Below are positions 35,101 to 46,264 of a DNA stretch of 64,000 bases, piece by piece. The stretch is taken from positions 7,575,005 to 7,639,004 of the forward strand of contig LS997565.1 in assembly GCA_000469685.2 (NCBI GenBank). The letters run 5' to 3'. Every line of letters starts with the position of its first letter. Positions within the stretch are counted from its first letter, which is position 1. The position numbers were made by a program, and so were the translations under genes. The notes below the pieces were generated by a model. It was not told where the DNA came from. It saw nothing but the letters and a program-made list of their open reading frames with translations, and made no database searches. Source of the DNA: Haemonchus contortus (taxonomy: Eukaryota; Nematoda; Chromadorea; Rhabditida; Trichostrongylidae).

Positions 35101-37080
35101 ACTACCACATTCTGCGAGCTCATGTCAACTCCGTCATATTATCAGGACCTCAAGGCAAGCAGTACCATGTCGTGCGGGCTCACGACACCTCCGTAATATT
35201 GTCCTGACTTCAAGGCAAGCACCACCATGTCCTGCGAACTCACGACACCTCTGTCACGTTGTACTGACTTCAAGGCAAGCACCACCATGTTCTGCGAACT
35301 CGCGACACCTCCGTCGTGTTGTGCTGACTTCAAGGCAAGCACCACCATGTTCTGCGAACTCGCGACACCTCCGTCGTGTTGTGCTGACTTTAAGGCAAGC
35401 ACCACCATGTCCTGCGAACTCACGACACCTCCGTCATGTTGTACTGACTTTAATGCAAGCAGCACCATGTCCTGCAGGCTCACGACACCTCCGTCATGTT
35501 GTACTGACTTCAAGGCAAGCACCACCATGTCCTACGAACTCACGACACCTCCGTCATGTTGTGCTGACTTCAAGGCAAGCACCACCATGTCCTACGAACT
35601 CACGACACCTCCGTCATGTTGTGCTGACTTCAAGGCAAGCACCACCATGTCCTACGAACTCACGACACCTCCGTCATGCTGTACTGACTTCAAGGCAAGC
35701 AGCACCATGTCCTGCAGGCTCACGACACCTCCGTCATGCTGTGCTGACTTCAAGGCAAGCACCACCATGTTCTGCAAACTCGCGACACCTCCGTCGTGTT
35801 GTGCTGACTTCAAGGCAAGCAGCACCATGTTCTGCGAACTCGCGACACCTCCGTCGTGTTGTGCTGACTTCAAGGCAAGCACCACCATGTCCTGCGAACT
35901 CACGACACCTCCGTCATGTTGTACTGACTTCAAGGCAAGCACCACCATGTCCTGCGAACTCACGACACCTCCGTCATGTTGTGCTGACTTTAAGGCAAGC
36001 ACCACCATGTCCTGCGAACTCACGACACCTCCGTCATGTTGTGCTGACTTTAAGGCAAGCACCACCATGTCCTGCGAGCTCACGACACCTCCGTCATGTT
36101 GTGCTGACTTCAAGGCAAGCAGCACCATGTTCTGCGAACTCGCGACACCTCCGTCGTGTTGTGCTGCCTTCAAGGCAAGCAGCACCATGTTCTGCGAACT
36201 CGCGACACCTCCGTCGTGTTGTGCTGACTTCAAGGCAAGCAGCACCATGTTCTGCGAACTCGCGACACCTCCGTCGTGTTGTGCTGACTTCAAGGCAAGC
36301 AGCACCATGTTCTGCGAACTCGCGACACCTCCGTCGTGTTGTGCTGACTTCAAGGCAAGCAGCACCATGTTCTGCGAACTCGCGACACCTCCGTCGTGTT
36401 GTGCTGACTTCAAGGCAAGCAGCACCATGTTCTGCGAACTCGCGACACCTCCGTCGTGTTGTGCTGACTTCAAGGCAAGCAGCACCATGTTCTGCGAACT
36501 CGCGACACCTCCGTCATGTTGTGCTGACTTTAAGGCAAGCACCACCATGTCCTGCGAACTCACGACACCTCCGTCATGTTGTACTGACTTCAAGGCAAGC
36601 ACCACCATGTCCTGCGAGCTCACGACACCTCCGTCATGTTGTGCTGACTTCAAGGCAAGCAGCACCATGTTCTGCGAACTCGCGACACCTCCGTCGTGTT
36701 GTGCTGACTTCAAGGCAAGCAGCACCATGTTCTGCGAACTCGCGACACCTCCGTCGTGTTGTGCTGACTTCAAGGCAAGCAGCACCATGTTCTGCGAACT
36801 CGCGACACCTCCGTCGTGTTGTGCTGACTTCAAGGCAAGCAGCACCATGTTCTGCGAACTCGCGACACCTCCATCATGTTGTGCTGACTTTAAGGCAAGC
36901 ACCACCATGTCCTGCGAACTCACGACACCTCCGTCATGTTGTACTGACTTCAAGGCAAGCACCACCATGTCCTGCGAACTCACGACACCTCCGTCATGTT
37001 GTGCTGACTTTAAGGCAAGCACCACCATGTCCTGCGAACTCATGACACCTCCGTCATGTTGTGCTGACTTTAAGGCAAAC
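35101..37080. repeat. Higher-order repeat 1, 33 units (expanded)
   Basis: It starts with the marked unit pair at 35101 and 35161 and shares its first seven unit types with repeats 2 and 3. It ends with the same two unit types as repeat 2 (36961 and 37021, the last with CATGACACC and AAGGCAAAC). The 24 extra units at 35521-36960 are local amplifications of internal types. The block at 36481-36660 is nearly repeated at 36841-37020. Confidence 0.9.
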
Positions 37081-37620
37081 AGCACCACATTCTGCGAGCT
37101 CACGTCAACTCCGTCATATTATCAGGACCTCAAGGCAAGCAGTACCATGTCGTGCGGGCTCACGACACCTCCGTAATATTGTCCTGACTTCAAGGCAAGC
37201 ACCACCATGTCCTGCGAACTCACGACACCTCTGTCACGTTGTACTGACTTCAAGGCAAGCACCACCATGTTCTGCGAACTCGCGACACCTCCGTCGTGTT
37301 GTGCTGACTTCAAGGCAAGCACCACCATGTTCTGCGAACTCGCGACACCTCCGTCGTGTTGTACTGACTTCAAGGCAAGCACCACCATGTTCTGCGAACT
37401 CACGACACCTCCGTCATGTTGTACTGACTTTAATGCAAGCAGCACCATGTCCTGCAGGCTCACGACACCTCCGTCATGTTGTGCTGACTTTAAGGCAAGC
37501 ACCACCATGTCCTGCGAACTCACGACACCTCCGTCATGTTGTGCTGACTTTAAGGCAAGCACCACCATGTCCTGCGAACTCATGACACCTCCGTCATGTT
37601 GTGCTGACTTTAAGGCAAAC
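37081..37620. repeat. Higher-order repeat 2, 9 units (540 bp)
   Basis: Nine 60-bp units in the order seen at the start and end of repeat 1, beginning with the TATTATCAGGACC unit and ending with the AAGGCAAAC unit. It differs from repeat 3 at only a few sites. Confidence 0.9.
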
Positions 37621-38160
37621 AGCACCACATTCTGCGAGCTCACGTCAACTCCGTCATATTATCAGGACCTCAAGGCAAGCAGTACCATGTCGTGCGGGCT
37701 CACGACACCTCCGTAATATTGTCCTGACTTCAAGGCAAGCACCACCATGTCCTGCGAACTCACGACACCTCTGTCACGTTGTGCTGACTTCAAGGCAAGC
37801 ACCACCATGTTCTGCGAACTCGCGACACCTCCGTCGTGTTGTGCTGACTTCAAGGCAAGCACCACCATGTTCTGCGAACTCGCGACACCTCCGTCGTGTT
37901 GTGCTGACTTTAAGGCAAGCACCACCATGTCCTGCGAACTCACGACACCTCCGTCATGTTGTACTGACTTTAATGCAAGCAGCACCATGTCCTGCAGGCT
38001 CACGACACCTCCGTCATGTTGTGCTGACTTTAAGGCAAGCACCACCATGTCCTGCGAACTCACGACACCTCCGTCATGTTGTGCTGACTTTAAGGCAAGC
38101 AGCACCATGTCCTGCGAACTCACGACCCTCCGTCATTTTGTACTGACTTCAAGGCAAGCA
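37621..38160. repeat. Higher-order repeat 3, start of the decayed end
   Basis: The first eight units (37621-38100) match repeat 2 unit by unit. The ninth loses a base near 38126, and the exact 60-bp phase ends there. Confidence 0.85.
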
Positions 38161-39961
38161 GCACCATGTTCTGCGAGCTCGCGACACCTCCGTCATGTTG
38201 TGCTGACTTTAAGGCAAGCAGCACCATTTCCTGCGAACTCGCGACACCTCCGTCGTTTGTGCTGACTTCAAGGCAAGCACCCACCATGTCCTGCGAACTC
38301 ACGACACCTCCGTCATGTTGTGCTGACTTAAGGCAAGCACCCACCATGGTCCTGCGACACTCACTGACACCTTCCGTCATGTTGTACTGACTTTAAGGCA
38401 AGCAGCACCATGTTCTGCAGAACTCACGACACCTCCGTCATGTTGTACTGACTTCAAGCAGCAACCAGCTGCGACTCACCAGTCTACTTGTGCTCTAAGG
38501 CAAGCACACATGTCCTGCGAACATCGACACCTCGTTGTTGTATGACTTTAATGCAAGCAGCACCATGTCTGCCTTCGCGACACTCGTCTTTGGCTGATCA
38601 AGGCGCACACCCTGCAACTCCACTCCGTCTGTTGTGCTGGACTTCAAGGCAAGCACACCATGTTCTGCGAACTCGCGACACCTCCGTCATGTTGTGCTGA
38701 CTTCAAGGCAAGCAGCACCATGTTGCGAGCTCGCGACACTCCGTCATGTTGTGCTGACTTTAAGGCAAGCACACCATGTCCTGCGAACTCGCGACCCTCG
38801 TCATGTTGTACTGACTTCAAGGCAAGCAGCACCATGTTCTGCGAACTCACGTCACCTCCGTCATGTTGTACTGACTTCAGGGCAAGCACCACCATGTACT
38901 GCGAACTCACGACACCTCCGTCATGTTGTACTGACTTCAAGGCAAGCAGCACCATGTCCTGCGAACTCAGGACACCTCTGTCATAATATCCTGGCCTCAA
39001 TAATAGAAAACGTTGGCGAGAGCTTTCAGACCATACAGCCGACATCCCATGGTAAAGATGTAGCATGTGACAGAGTGACAGGTTGCCTCCTTTTTGGATT
39101 CCTTGTTCTTAGTCCAGGACGAGTGATTTAGACGTAATGTACCCGTGCTTGCTGTGTGCGAAATGACGCATGAAAAACGAATTCAATAGCGACCTCGGGC
39201 GGATGGATAAGGGGATCTCGAGCAGAGAGCCGCCATACCTCCAGTTCCTCGACAACCACCTAACCACAACTTTGAGCGTGAAGCGGCAACTTGGTCAATA
39301 TGAAGCCTCGCATAACTGGGAATTACCAGAACATGATAAAATACTAGAGAATTTACAGAACCCAGTTTTATTTCACATAAATGAGAGTGGTTAAGCGGAC
39401 ACGCCCACACGCCGCACGTTTCACACCCCACCGCGGTGAAGTGGTAGGCCAGCGGGTAGCGAGACCGAATGTATCCTCCAGAATAAGAACCTTGTGAGCG
39501 CCTGCGCATGTCACTCTACTCTCAACAAGGGCCGAGATGTGCATCGGGCAGTTTCAGCCAGAACATGTCTTCACGGTGGGCTCCCCCGATAATGTCACTA
39601 TTTTAAAGAATCGATGTGAATGAGATGGACACGAAACATCCTTACTCCAAACATGACCCATCTTCAAAGCCCATGATCCTGGTCGAAGAAGAAACAAATT
39701 CCGATTGTGGTAATTGCTGACCATTACATTTCTGTGCTCGAAAACTTTGTCAGGCCACTCTGGGCACGTGAACGAAGTATAAATGGCAGAAATCTATGCT
39801 CTCGATAGGGGGCACAAAAGGTCACCCTTTCAATCTCTCTTCTCTGCCCTCGAGCTTGACCTTTCACTGTCATTGAATACTGAATCAGGGTTGATTATCT
39901 AAAGTCTCGAAGGAGAAAGCAGCAGTGTTCCTTAGAAACTGATTTCTCCCTGAACAACGAA

Positions 39962-40923
39962 TATCAGATCCCTGAACTATCCAGTCCGGAATTCTCTAAA
40001 AAAAATTGCCCAGCAAGTGTAACCCCTAACTAATCTATTTTCTCTGGAACTTTCAAAGACCACTAGACGCCTCGATGCATGATCTTACTTGGCGGGTCTC
40101 TAAATGTTTTATAAGTTTACTTTTCATGCTGGTCGAGTCATCATGAGAATTTCTATGTCGTCTTATGGTATCTTGGCATGCGTGGAAAATTGAGGAAATG
40201 TCTTTCTTCCGAGTACATATTTAATACCCTCGTAATATGAAATATGACATAAAAATCCGTAAATATGGTAAACATTGGAACTACTATTTTATGGACGTTA
40301 AAGTAAATAGACTCCGTCATGAGTCAATCTCGTATTGGGATGCGCCCTTGCACTGACTTTCATTCAAAATCATAATGGCGTTCTGAGTAAAATTTTGAAG
40401 GCGCATGTGATATTTACAATGACCAGCGGTTGTGAGCCCTTCCTTATCAAATCCCTAAACTACTCAGTCCGGAGCTTTCTGGAAAAAAATTGCCCAGCAA
40501 GAAATATTGCCTAGTGTAACCCCTAACTAATCGATTTTTTCTGGAACTTTCAAAGACCACCAGACGCTTCGATGCATGATCTTACTTGGCGTGTCTCTAA
40601 ATGTTTTATAAGTTTACTTTTCATGCTAGTCGAGTCAGCGAGAATTCCCATGTTATCTTACGTTGGCATGCGTGGATACTGCGAAAATGTCTTTTTTCTT
40701 AGTATATAATACCCTCATAATATGAACTATGACATAAAAATCCGTAAATATGGTAAACATTGGAACTACTATTTTATGGACGTTAAAGTAAATAGACTCC
40801 GTCATGAGTCAATCTCGTATTGGGATGCGCCCTTGCACTGACTTTCATTCAAAATCATAATGGCGTTCTGAGTAAAATTTTGAAGGCACATGTGATATTT
40901 GCAATGACCAGCGGTTGTGAGCC
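39962..40923. repeat. Tandem duplication, two 478-479 bp units, 483-bp period
   Basis: Bases 39962-40439 and 40445-40923 align throughout. They start at TATCA[G/A]ATCCCT and end at GACCAGCGGTTGTGAGCC. They share long exact blocks such as GGTAAACATTGGAACTACTA and GACTCCGTCATGAGTCAATC. Small indels separate them, including an insert (AAATATTGCCTAGTG) in the second unit. Each unit ends within a reverse SINE. Only the second unit continues into the rest of that SINE, so the event duplicated DNA that already held the insertion. No gene is seen inside. Confidence 0.93.
40334..40439 (-). repeat. SINE tail fragment in duplication unit 1 (reverse)
   Basis: GGATGCGCCCTTGCACTGAC, TTTCATTCAAAATCATAATG and CAATGACCAGCGGTTGTG are the tail of the SINE family. 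It is cut off at the duplication boundary. Confidence 0.7.
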
Positions 40924-41010
40924 GTTGTACAAGACAGTGCTTTAATCCTCCCAGACGAGTCTTGAGTCAATTTGCCGACTCCGCAGAAATGGAAGGAGAG
41001 GTTGGGCGAC
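40818..41010 (-). repeat. SINE copy in duplication unit 2 (reverse)
   Basis: It has the same tail as unit 1, and then continues past the duplication with GTTGTACAAGACAGTGCTTT, CCCAGACGAGTCTTGAGTC and AATTTGCCGACTCC. These are the body blocks of the family. The tRNA-like head is not recognisable further on. Confidence 0.75.
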
Positions 41011-43201
41011 TAGGACCGATTCGCTGCCCCCCTCTGGGGTGTTCCAATGTAAGATATAAGAGCTGCGAACTCAATGAACCGTTAATCGAGAGTGGTGCGA
41101 GTGTCCCAATGCGCACCTGGCCCTCACAATAGCCCAGGACAACAGATTTCGTACCAAACGTTTGATGGAGTTGGTTAGCTTGAGACAATATCTACCAGAA
41201 ATACTGTCCATCCTGGCAACAGCCACACTGAGCACTAGGCTCCTCGTCTTGCCTAGAACATCTAATCCTGTGGAACACGTTCGAAGCTTAGCCATTTCCC
41301 TAGTTTTTCGAACCATTATCATGAGGTATAGACATTACTGTGATGTATAACCTGAAATTTCGAGAAAAAATTGGAGATTTTTTACAACTCTTCTTGCTGT
41401 GTTAAAAGGTTGTAGGAGCGAGCAAAGAAGTAACAGCTAGAGGTTCGGTCAGGACTTGCCAACTCACTGAATTAAATTTACGACCCGTCCTCCCACTATC
41501 TTCCATCAGCCATTAATTTCTTATTATGAGGATAGAGAAAAGGAACAAGACGTCCCGTTAGCGCAGGGATAAGCACGGCAACCGATGAATGTAAGTAATA
41601 GTTTGAATCTCGTTGAAGCCCGACGTTGCCTGTAGTACTCCAATAGGATGTCCTTACCGGTTTTCAGAAAAAAAAAACTTAACATCTGCTATGCTGCTCA
41701 TAACCTACAGCGGGAATAAGCCACTGATCCATCCTCCATATTCTTAGGGCTCCTACTCCTTCAAATGTTTGGAATAGAAGAACATAACTAAGTACATTGT
41801 ACTTTCAATACATTCCGAAGAAGGGGGCCATTATGGGTTTGCGTGACGTACTACCTATTTATCAACTTGAAAAAGAAGCTTCATTACATTCTAATTAGAA
41901 TTCAGTAATTACTCTTTTGTCTGGTCATTAACAAAGGTCCAGGGCAATCTGCAAAGTGACGGAAGGCCTTTTTCCTCCACATATTTCTGAAGAGAGGATG
42001 TTAAGGGTGTGGGTAAGGGTAGGGGGCAGATTTCCAGTTCATTGAGAGCCCTACCGATCCGAAGGGTAATCGCCCACGATCTGGTCGATGATGCTTCTTC
42101 AATCGTTTCTCTCTGATTGATCTGTAAGTGTTACTGAGCTGAATAAATACAACTCGTGCACTCGTATTACAAGAAGTGTACACATTTCAGTGGGATTCAA
42201 GTACCGAATGAAGAGCACTTAAAATAAGCACTTTTGACTGCGCAATTACACATGTAACACATCGGGAGTCTCATGGGATAGAGTTCTTTGGGTATTTTGG
42301 TGCTATCTCGCAGAAGGAAACAATACAGGATGGATGGCAATGGCAAGCATTCCGGCAGGCAGACGTCACGACATGAATTATACACCATTTGGCAACCAGT
42401 ATTCAAGTAATGCTTGAGTAATGTGGACAAATCGGAGAAGACTCAAAAACTAGGATTCTTTGGATGAAAGTTGCCTAGAGAGGGTAACCGGGAAGGAAGG
42501 GGGCTAGGGAAACTTCGGGTAAGAAACGAGAAGAGGGAAAGACTATTGACAAGGTCCTAAAGAAGACATTCTTTCACGTTTCTGCTATACCGGACTCATT
42601 GTTAATGGTTGTTAAGCACAAAATCCTCCTGATTCTGTTATCCAAAAACCATTAGCTAGCCGACAATCAAAAAAGGCTTTACAAAAAGAAAGGAAAATCT
42701 GACTTCCTGATTTTTTTCAAGTTTAACCTATCACCAGCGTTCCTACAGAATCGTTGAAACATCCGATTGGAATAAAGGACACTGCCATTACAGACGTCGG
42801 AAATTCAGCTCCTCCACGTAGATTCGATTTGATACAGAACTGATCCAGAGGCAGGGAGATACAAGGTCAGTTTAGCCCGTATTCGAACTTATGGAGACGA
42901 AATTATGATAGTAAAAATACTAACTCAAACGCCTAACTGGCTATAGAATTCACATGAGCTATACTGCCTCCATTGCCTTCAATAAGACCCATCTTCGAAT
43001 TACGCTTTTTTTCGAAAAAAAAAACTAGATTAATATTTGAAATTCGAAAATCTAGATAGGATTGAGGCTAATTTTTTGACTGCCCTCTCAACATTTTTCC
43101 TCGCCAGTCTGCTTGTCTGGGTATGTTTTCAGCTCAATTTAAATCGTTTTGTGATGTACACAGTTAACAAATAAAGAAATAAATACAAAATGTGAACTTA
43201 C
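41011..43201. other. Non-coding; possible tRNA-like relic
   Basis: Near 41555-41630 the text CCCGTTAGCGCAGGGATAAG and GTTTGAATCTC resembles an A box and a B box about 30 bp apart, but no cloverleaf forms. The rest shows nothing recognisable. Confidence 0.3.
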
Positions 43202-43296
43202 TTGGGATTTTCAGATGCTTTCCGCTTGGCGAATATGTTGAACGACTCGTCGATCTGCCGCTGACGTGATCGCGTGGAGCGACGCAGCCGCATCTT
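43202..43296 (-). CDS. Possible first coding exon, basic N-terminus (31 aa)
   Basis: The exon is bounded by a U-rich acceptor (ATTATTTTTAG) at its 5' side and CAA|GTAAGTTC at its 3' side. It starts AAG ATG and reads MRLRRSTRSRQRQIDESFNI then FAKRKASENP plus two bases. The CpG-rich body stands out from the AT-rich flanks. Its phase fits the possible exon at 34.8 kb. It does not fit the first exon of the calmodulin-like gene, which begins in a different phase. I do not recognise the protein. Confidence 0.45.
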
Positions 43297-46026
43297 CTAA
43301 AAATAATTTTTCAAAAGCTTTTGTTTGATTTTGCTATCGAAAAATTTGCCATTGATATCGAAGGCTTTTTTGCAGGAATAAAACGATTTTCAATAGTTTC
43401 ATGTCAGAAATCATTTTTTCGAAAATATATCACGAGCGGAGGGGAATACTAGGTTGGCCGGAGCCATTAACGGCAAATGGTGTCAGTTTGTTCGTCAAAT
43501 GTTCCATGAATTTACGAGGTTCTCGTTCAGTTAGTGGCGTTTCACACCCACTTTACCTTCATACGACTAGTAGATGGAAGGACATGATAGGAATAACCCA
43601 CAAAATTTTGAATATCTACCGTTTCTGGCATCAAATACTTCTCTCCTTTTCCGTTTGAATCAATAATCGATTAAATAGACCTGTAGGAATGAATTTCAGC
43701 TCAAAATAGATAATTTCAGGAGACTGTAAGCTCACGTACCGAATATAGTTTGATTAAAGGAGTGAGTCTGAAAGGTAGAAAACGGGAATCCGAAAAATTC
43801 ATTTTTGATATCTGTTAGCCGTAGGATGTACCGCAGTAGGGGGACTCAGATAGTGTCGGAATGACTAACTCGGAAAAGGATCGGGATTAAGTAAAGGTCT
43901 AATGACGTAAGTATCATAAAATCTTGAGATGTGAACACACTAATCGTTAAAAGAAATGTGTTCTGATCCCTGTATCATATCGCAGCGAATCCAGTTTTTA
44001 CATCAAGCAAAGGTCCGCCCAATTCATTGTTGCTCATCCAACTCTAACTGACCCTGCTGTGCAACCATGCTGGGGAAAAACACTTTTTAGATTCAAACAA
44101 ACCAAGTAGGTCTCCTGACCAACCATGTAGGGCTCACTCTCTCAAAGAGTCTGATGGGAAAGGAACTCTCGGAGATAACAGCGACGCCTACAGTTACAAG
44201 TGCCGAATATTTTGGTGCGAGTAGTAGAGAAGGGTTACTACAAAAAATAGCAGGACCCCGAAGTAGCACTTATGGAAGGTTCTCGATATTTGGGCGTTTG
44301 AAGTTAACCTTTGGAGTAGTTTCTTCATTTGGGCACGCCTATATAGGTACGGACTTCTAAACAGGTAGACTTCGGTGGGTTTACCTTGAGAATGAAATCC
44401 AGGGCTGGACCGATTGTGTCGCAGGTGCTTGTCGTTATCGGAACACTGTCATTTCCTGGAAATAGCTGATCTCTAGAAACCAAAATTCACTAGAAAGGAG
44501 AAAACGACGTAGACGTACTAAGCAATCAGTGTAGAAACGACATGGGAATAAAGGATGTCAAATAGATGGCAAAATAGACTTGGAGCCATGAAATGAAGCG
44601 TTCAGAGTTGAGCAATAAACTTCATAAATGAGCCGATTATTCGATTTTCTGAGCATGAAGTCACTAAGGCCCACGAAGATTAGTGATCAGCTCGAACGCT
44701 CAGCTTATGGTGCCGTTAATGATTCACCTGGATGAGGTCATCATGCGTGACTCAAGAACATAATCTCTAATTACGCTAAGCGTCCGTCAACCACTCGCGA
44801 CCAGATTTCGGATTCTTTGGGACGGTCTGGAGGATACTGAGTCGTTAAATGGAGAGATCTATGAACGAAAATCAAATAGAAGGGCAGTTCTCTACCACAA
44901 AAATTCATTGTATCGTATTAATTAAATTAAACTCACTTATATTATACTATGTTTTATTATGATATATTATTAAGTTAGGATTGAGCGTTGAGCGTTAATC
45001 AGTCCCCTTTTCTGGATGCACTTCTTCTTTCGACTTCCATTCATAATCTTAATGATGTTTCGAATGCATATGCGGCTTATACAGCGACTTGCTGTGGCCA
45101 CCCAATGTACTAATAAGTGCTTCTGTACTCCCGACAAGTCTGGTACCCCAATTGACCGACCCTGTGAAGGTTTTTTATTTATTTACTTGTGCACTCAATG
45201 GTGCGCCACAACAGGACAGAAGGTATTAGTTTGGACGAAAAACAGCAGATAACTGTTCGGGATCCGATCCTCGGATATGTGTGTGTGATAGTGAACCCTT
45301 GCCGTTATACCACCTCCGTCCGACTTTGTCAATGAGATAAATACAGTATAGGCAATTTATAAAATAAGTAATGAATTAACAGTATGAGTGGGCATGACTA
45401 CGTATATTAAATGAGTAATGAAATGACATGCCTAGCAGTATGTTTTTAAATGACTTATAATGTAAAAACACAACAAAATGATCAATAACCATAAAACACA
45501 GACGATCAATTATTAATTAGGCAATAAAATGGTCACAAGCTCCTGGAATGTAAGTCAGGGTGCGTAGTGCATAAACATCACCAAGGTAAATATATTATAA
45601 TCGACTGAATTGCTGTTAGCAATCACAGATTCGCGTCCGTGTTGTCGAAAATACGCATCAAAATTTATCGACTTGGTAAAAAAATAATAATGATAAGTAA
45701 AAAAGTGAGTTTCAACGACAAAGTAACAGAAAAAATACTTTTGCCAATAAGTATATGTTGCTCTTGATATCTAGTGTCTAGTTGTTGTTGAAAAGATGTG
45801 GTGCTAGATTTAACCCAAAAATAGGCTTCACTACTAATTGCACAGAGGCATAGTTTAGGTATCAATAATTGGCGAAATTCCTTCCTCGGATAAATCTGTG
45901 GCTTCAAGGTGTAATATAAGGGACACTAAGGGGTCGAAAAATGGAATAGATGACGAGTACTAAAGGTCTTAAAACCGGCTTACTGACGTGCACACCCAAA
46001 AACGGATGAGTTCACACGCTTTCTAG
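43297..46026. other. Non-coding except SINE at 45.0 kb
   Basis: A 68-codon plus-strand frame at 44154-44360 is mildly coding-like but lacks an acceptor. The remainder is AT-rich with many stops. Confidence 0.4.
45018..45320 (-). repeat. tRNA-derived SINE copy (reverse) with internal insertion
   Basis: The tail (TCGACTTCCATTCATAATCT), the body (ACAAGTCTGGTACCCCAATT) and the B-box complement (GGGATCCGATCC) are present in order. About 80 bp of unrelated sequence, starting with a TTTATTTATTTAC run near 45175, is inserted between body and B box. The insert has no recognisable features. Confidence 0.7.
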
Positions 46027-46264
46027 GGTTTTTAGAGGTTGCATCTTCCACACCGAGACCCACGCCTTGCACGCAGGCAGCTTGCAATGGCACACACATT
46101 TGAACAACTCGTCCGAACCCACTTCCTTGCAACATTGATGGTCACCATTCAACTTCTAATTTTAGAGCTTTTTTAAAGTAATACATTTCTCTCAATACGC
46201 CAATTCTCGCGTTTTGTTTGCAACTTTTGCACTATTCTAGACTATCAGTTCCATTATTCGTCTA
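46027..46264 (-). repeat. Dispersed repeat family copy C (reverse)
   Basis: Reverse-orientation copy of the same family. Read on the minus strand it begins TTAGACGAATAATGGAAC, continues TAGAATAGTGCAAAAGTTGC, then CGGACGAGTTGTTCAAATG and TGTGCCATTGCAAG, and ends in GATGCAACCTC. A third copy in the opposite orientation shows that this is a dispersed element, not a local duplication. Confidence 0.75.

Larger units (their letters stand above)
35041..38996. repeat. 60-bp minisatellite array with 540-bp higher-order repeats
   Basis: About 66 tandem copies of a 60-bp unit occupy nearly 4 kb. From 35041 to about 38100 all 51 units keep exact 60-bp spacing with no indel. Unit landmarks are ACCACCATGTCCTGCGAACT, CACGACACCTCCGTCATG and CTGACTTCAAGGCAAGC. 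Unit variants recur in a fixed order. A marked pair (TATTATCAGGACC, then GTCGTGCGGG with TAATATTG) starts at 35101, 37081 and 37621, defining 9-unit (540-bp) higher-order repeats, the first expanded to 33 units. Runs of near-identical units lie at 36121-36480 and 36661-36840. The 5' edge (34920-35060) is diverged. The stretch 38120-38820 is full of small indels. Three of six frames stay open because 60 is divisible by 3, giving frames of up to 649 codons. No frame shows mainly synonymous variation, so I read these as by-products. Confidence 0.97.

Noticed and set aside
35652..37103. 483-codon open frame on the minus strand
   Set aside because: Same array, complementary strand; variation among units changes amino acids freely (V/L, D/N, V/A, A/V).
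35227..37176. 649-codon open frame on the plus strand, the longest in the window
   Set aside because: It is the 60-bp array read in one frame. Two other frames are open over the same DNA, there is no codon bias towards one frame, and its ends coincide with stop-bearing repeat units.
35041..38996. CRISPR-like array
   Set aside because: There are no unique spacers; units are contiguous and the genome is eukaryotic.
41555..41630. tRNA-like sequence with A- and B-box resemblance
   Set aside because: No cloverleaf or acceptor pairing; probably a chance match or a heavily decayed relic.
43202..43296. Joining this exon directly to the calmodulin-like gene as its 5' end
   Set aside because: The exon leaves two bases of a split codon while the calmodulin-like frame upstream of its acceptor needs one, so they do not join in frame.
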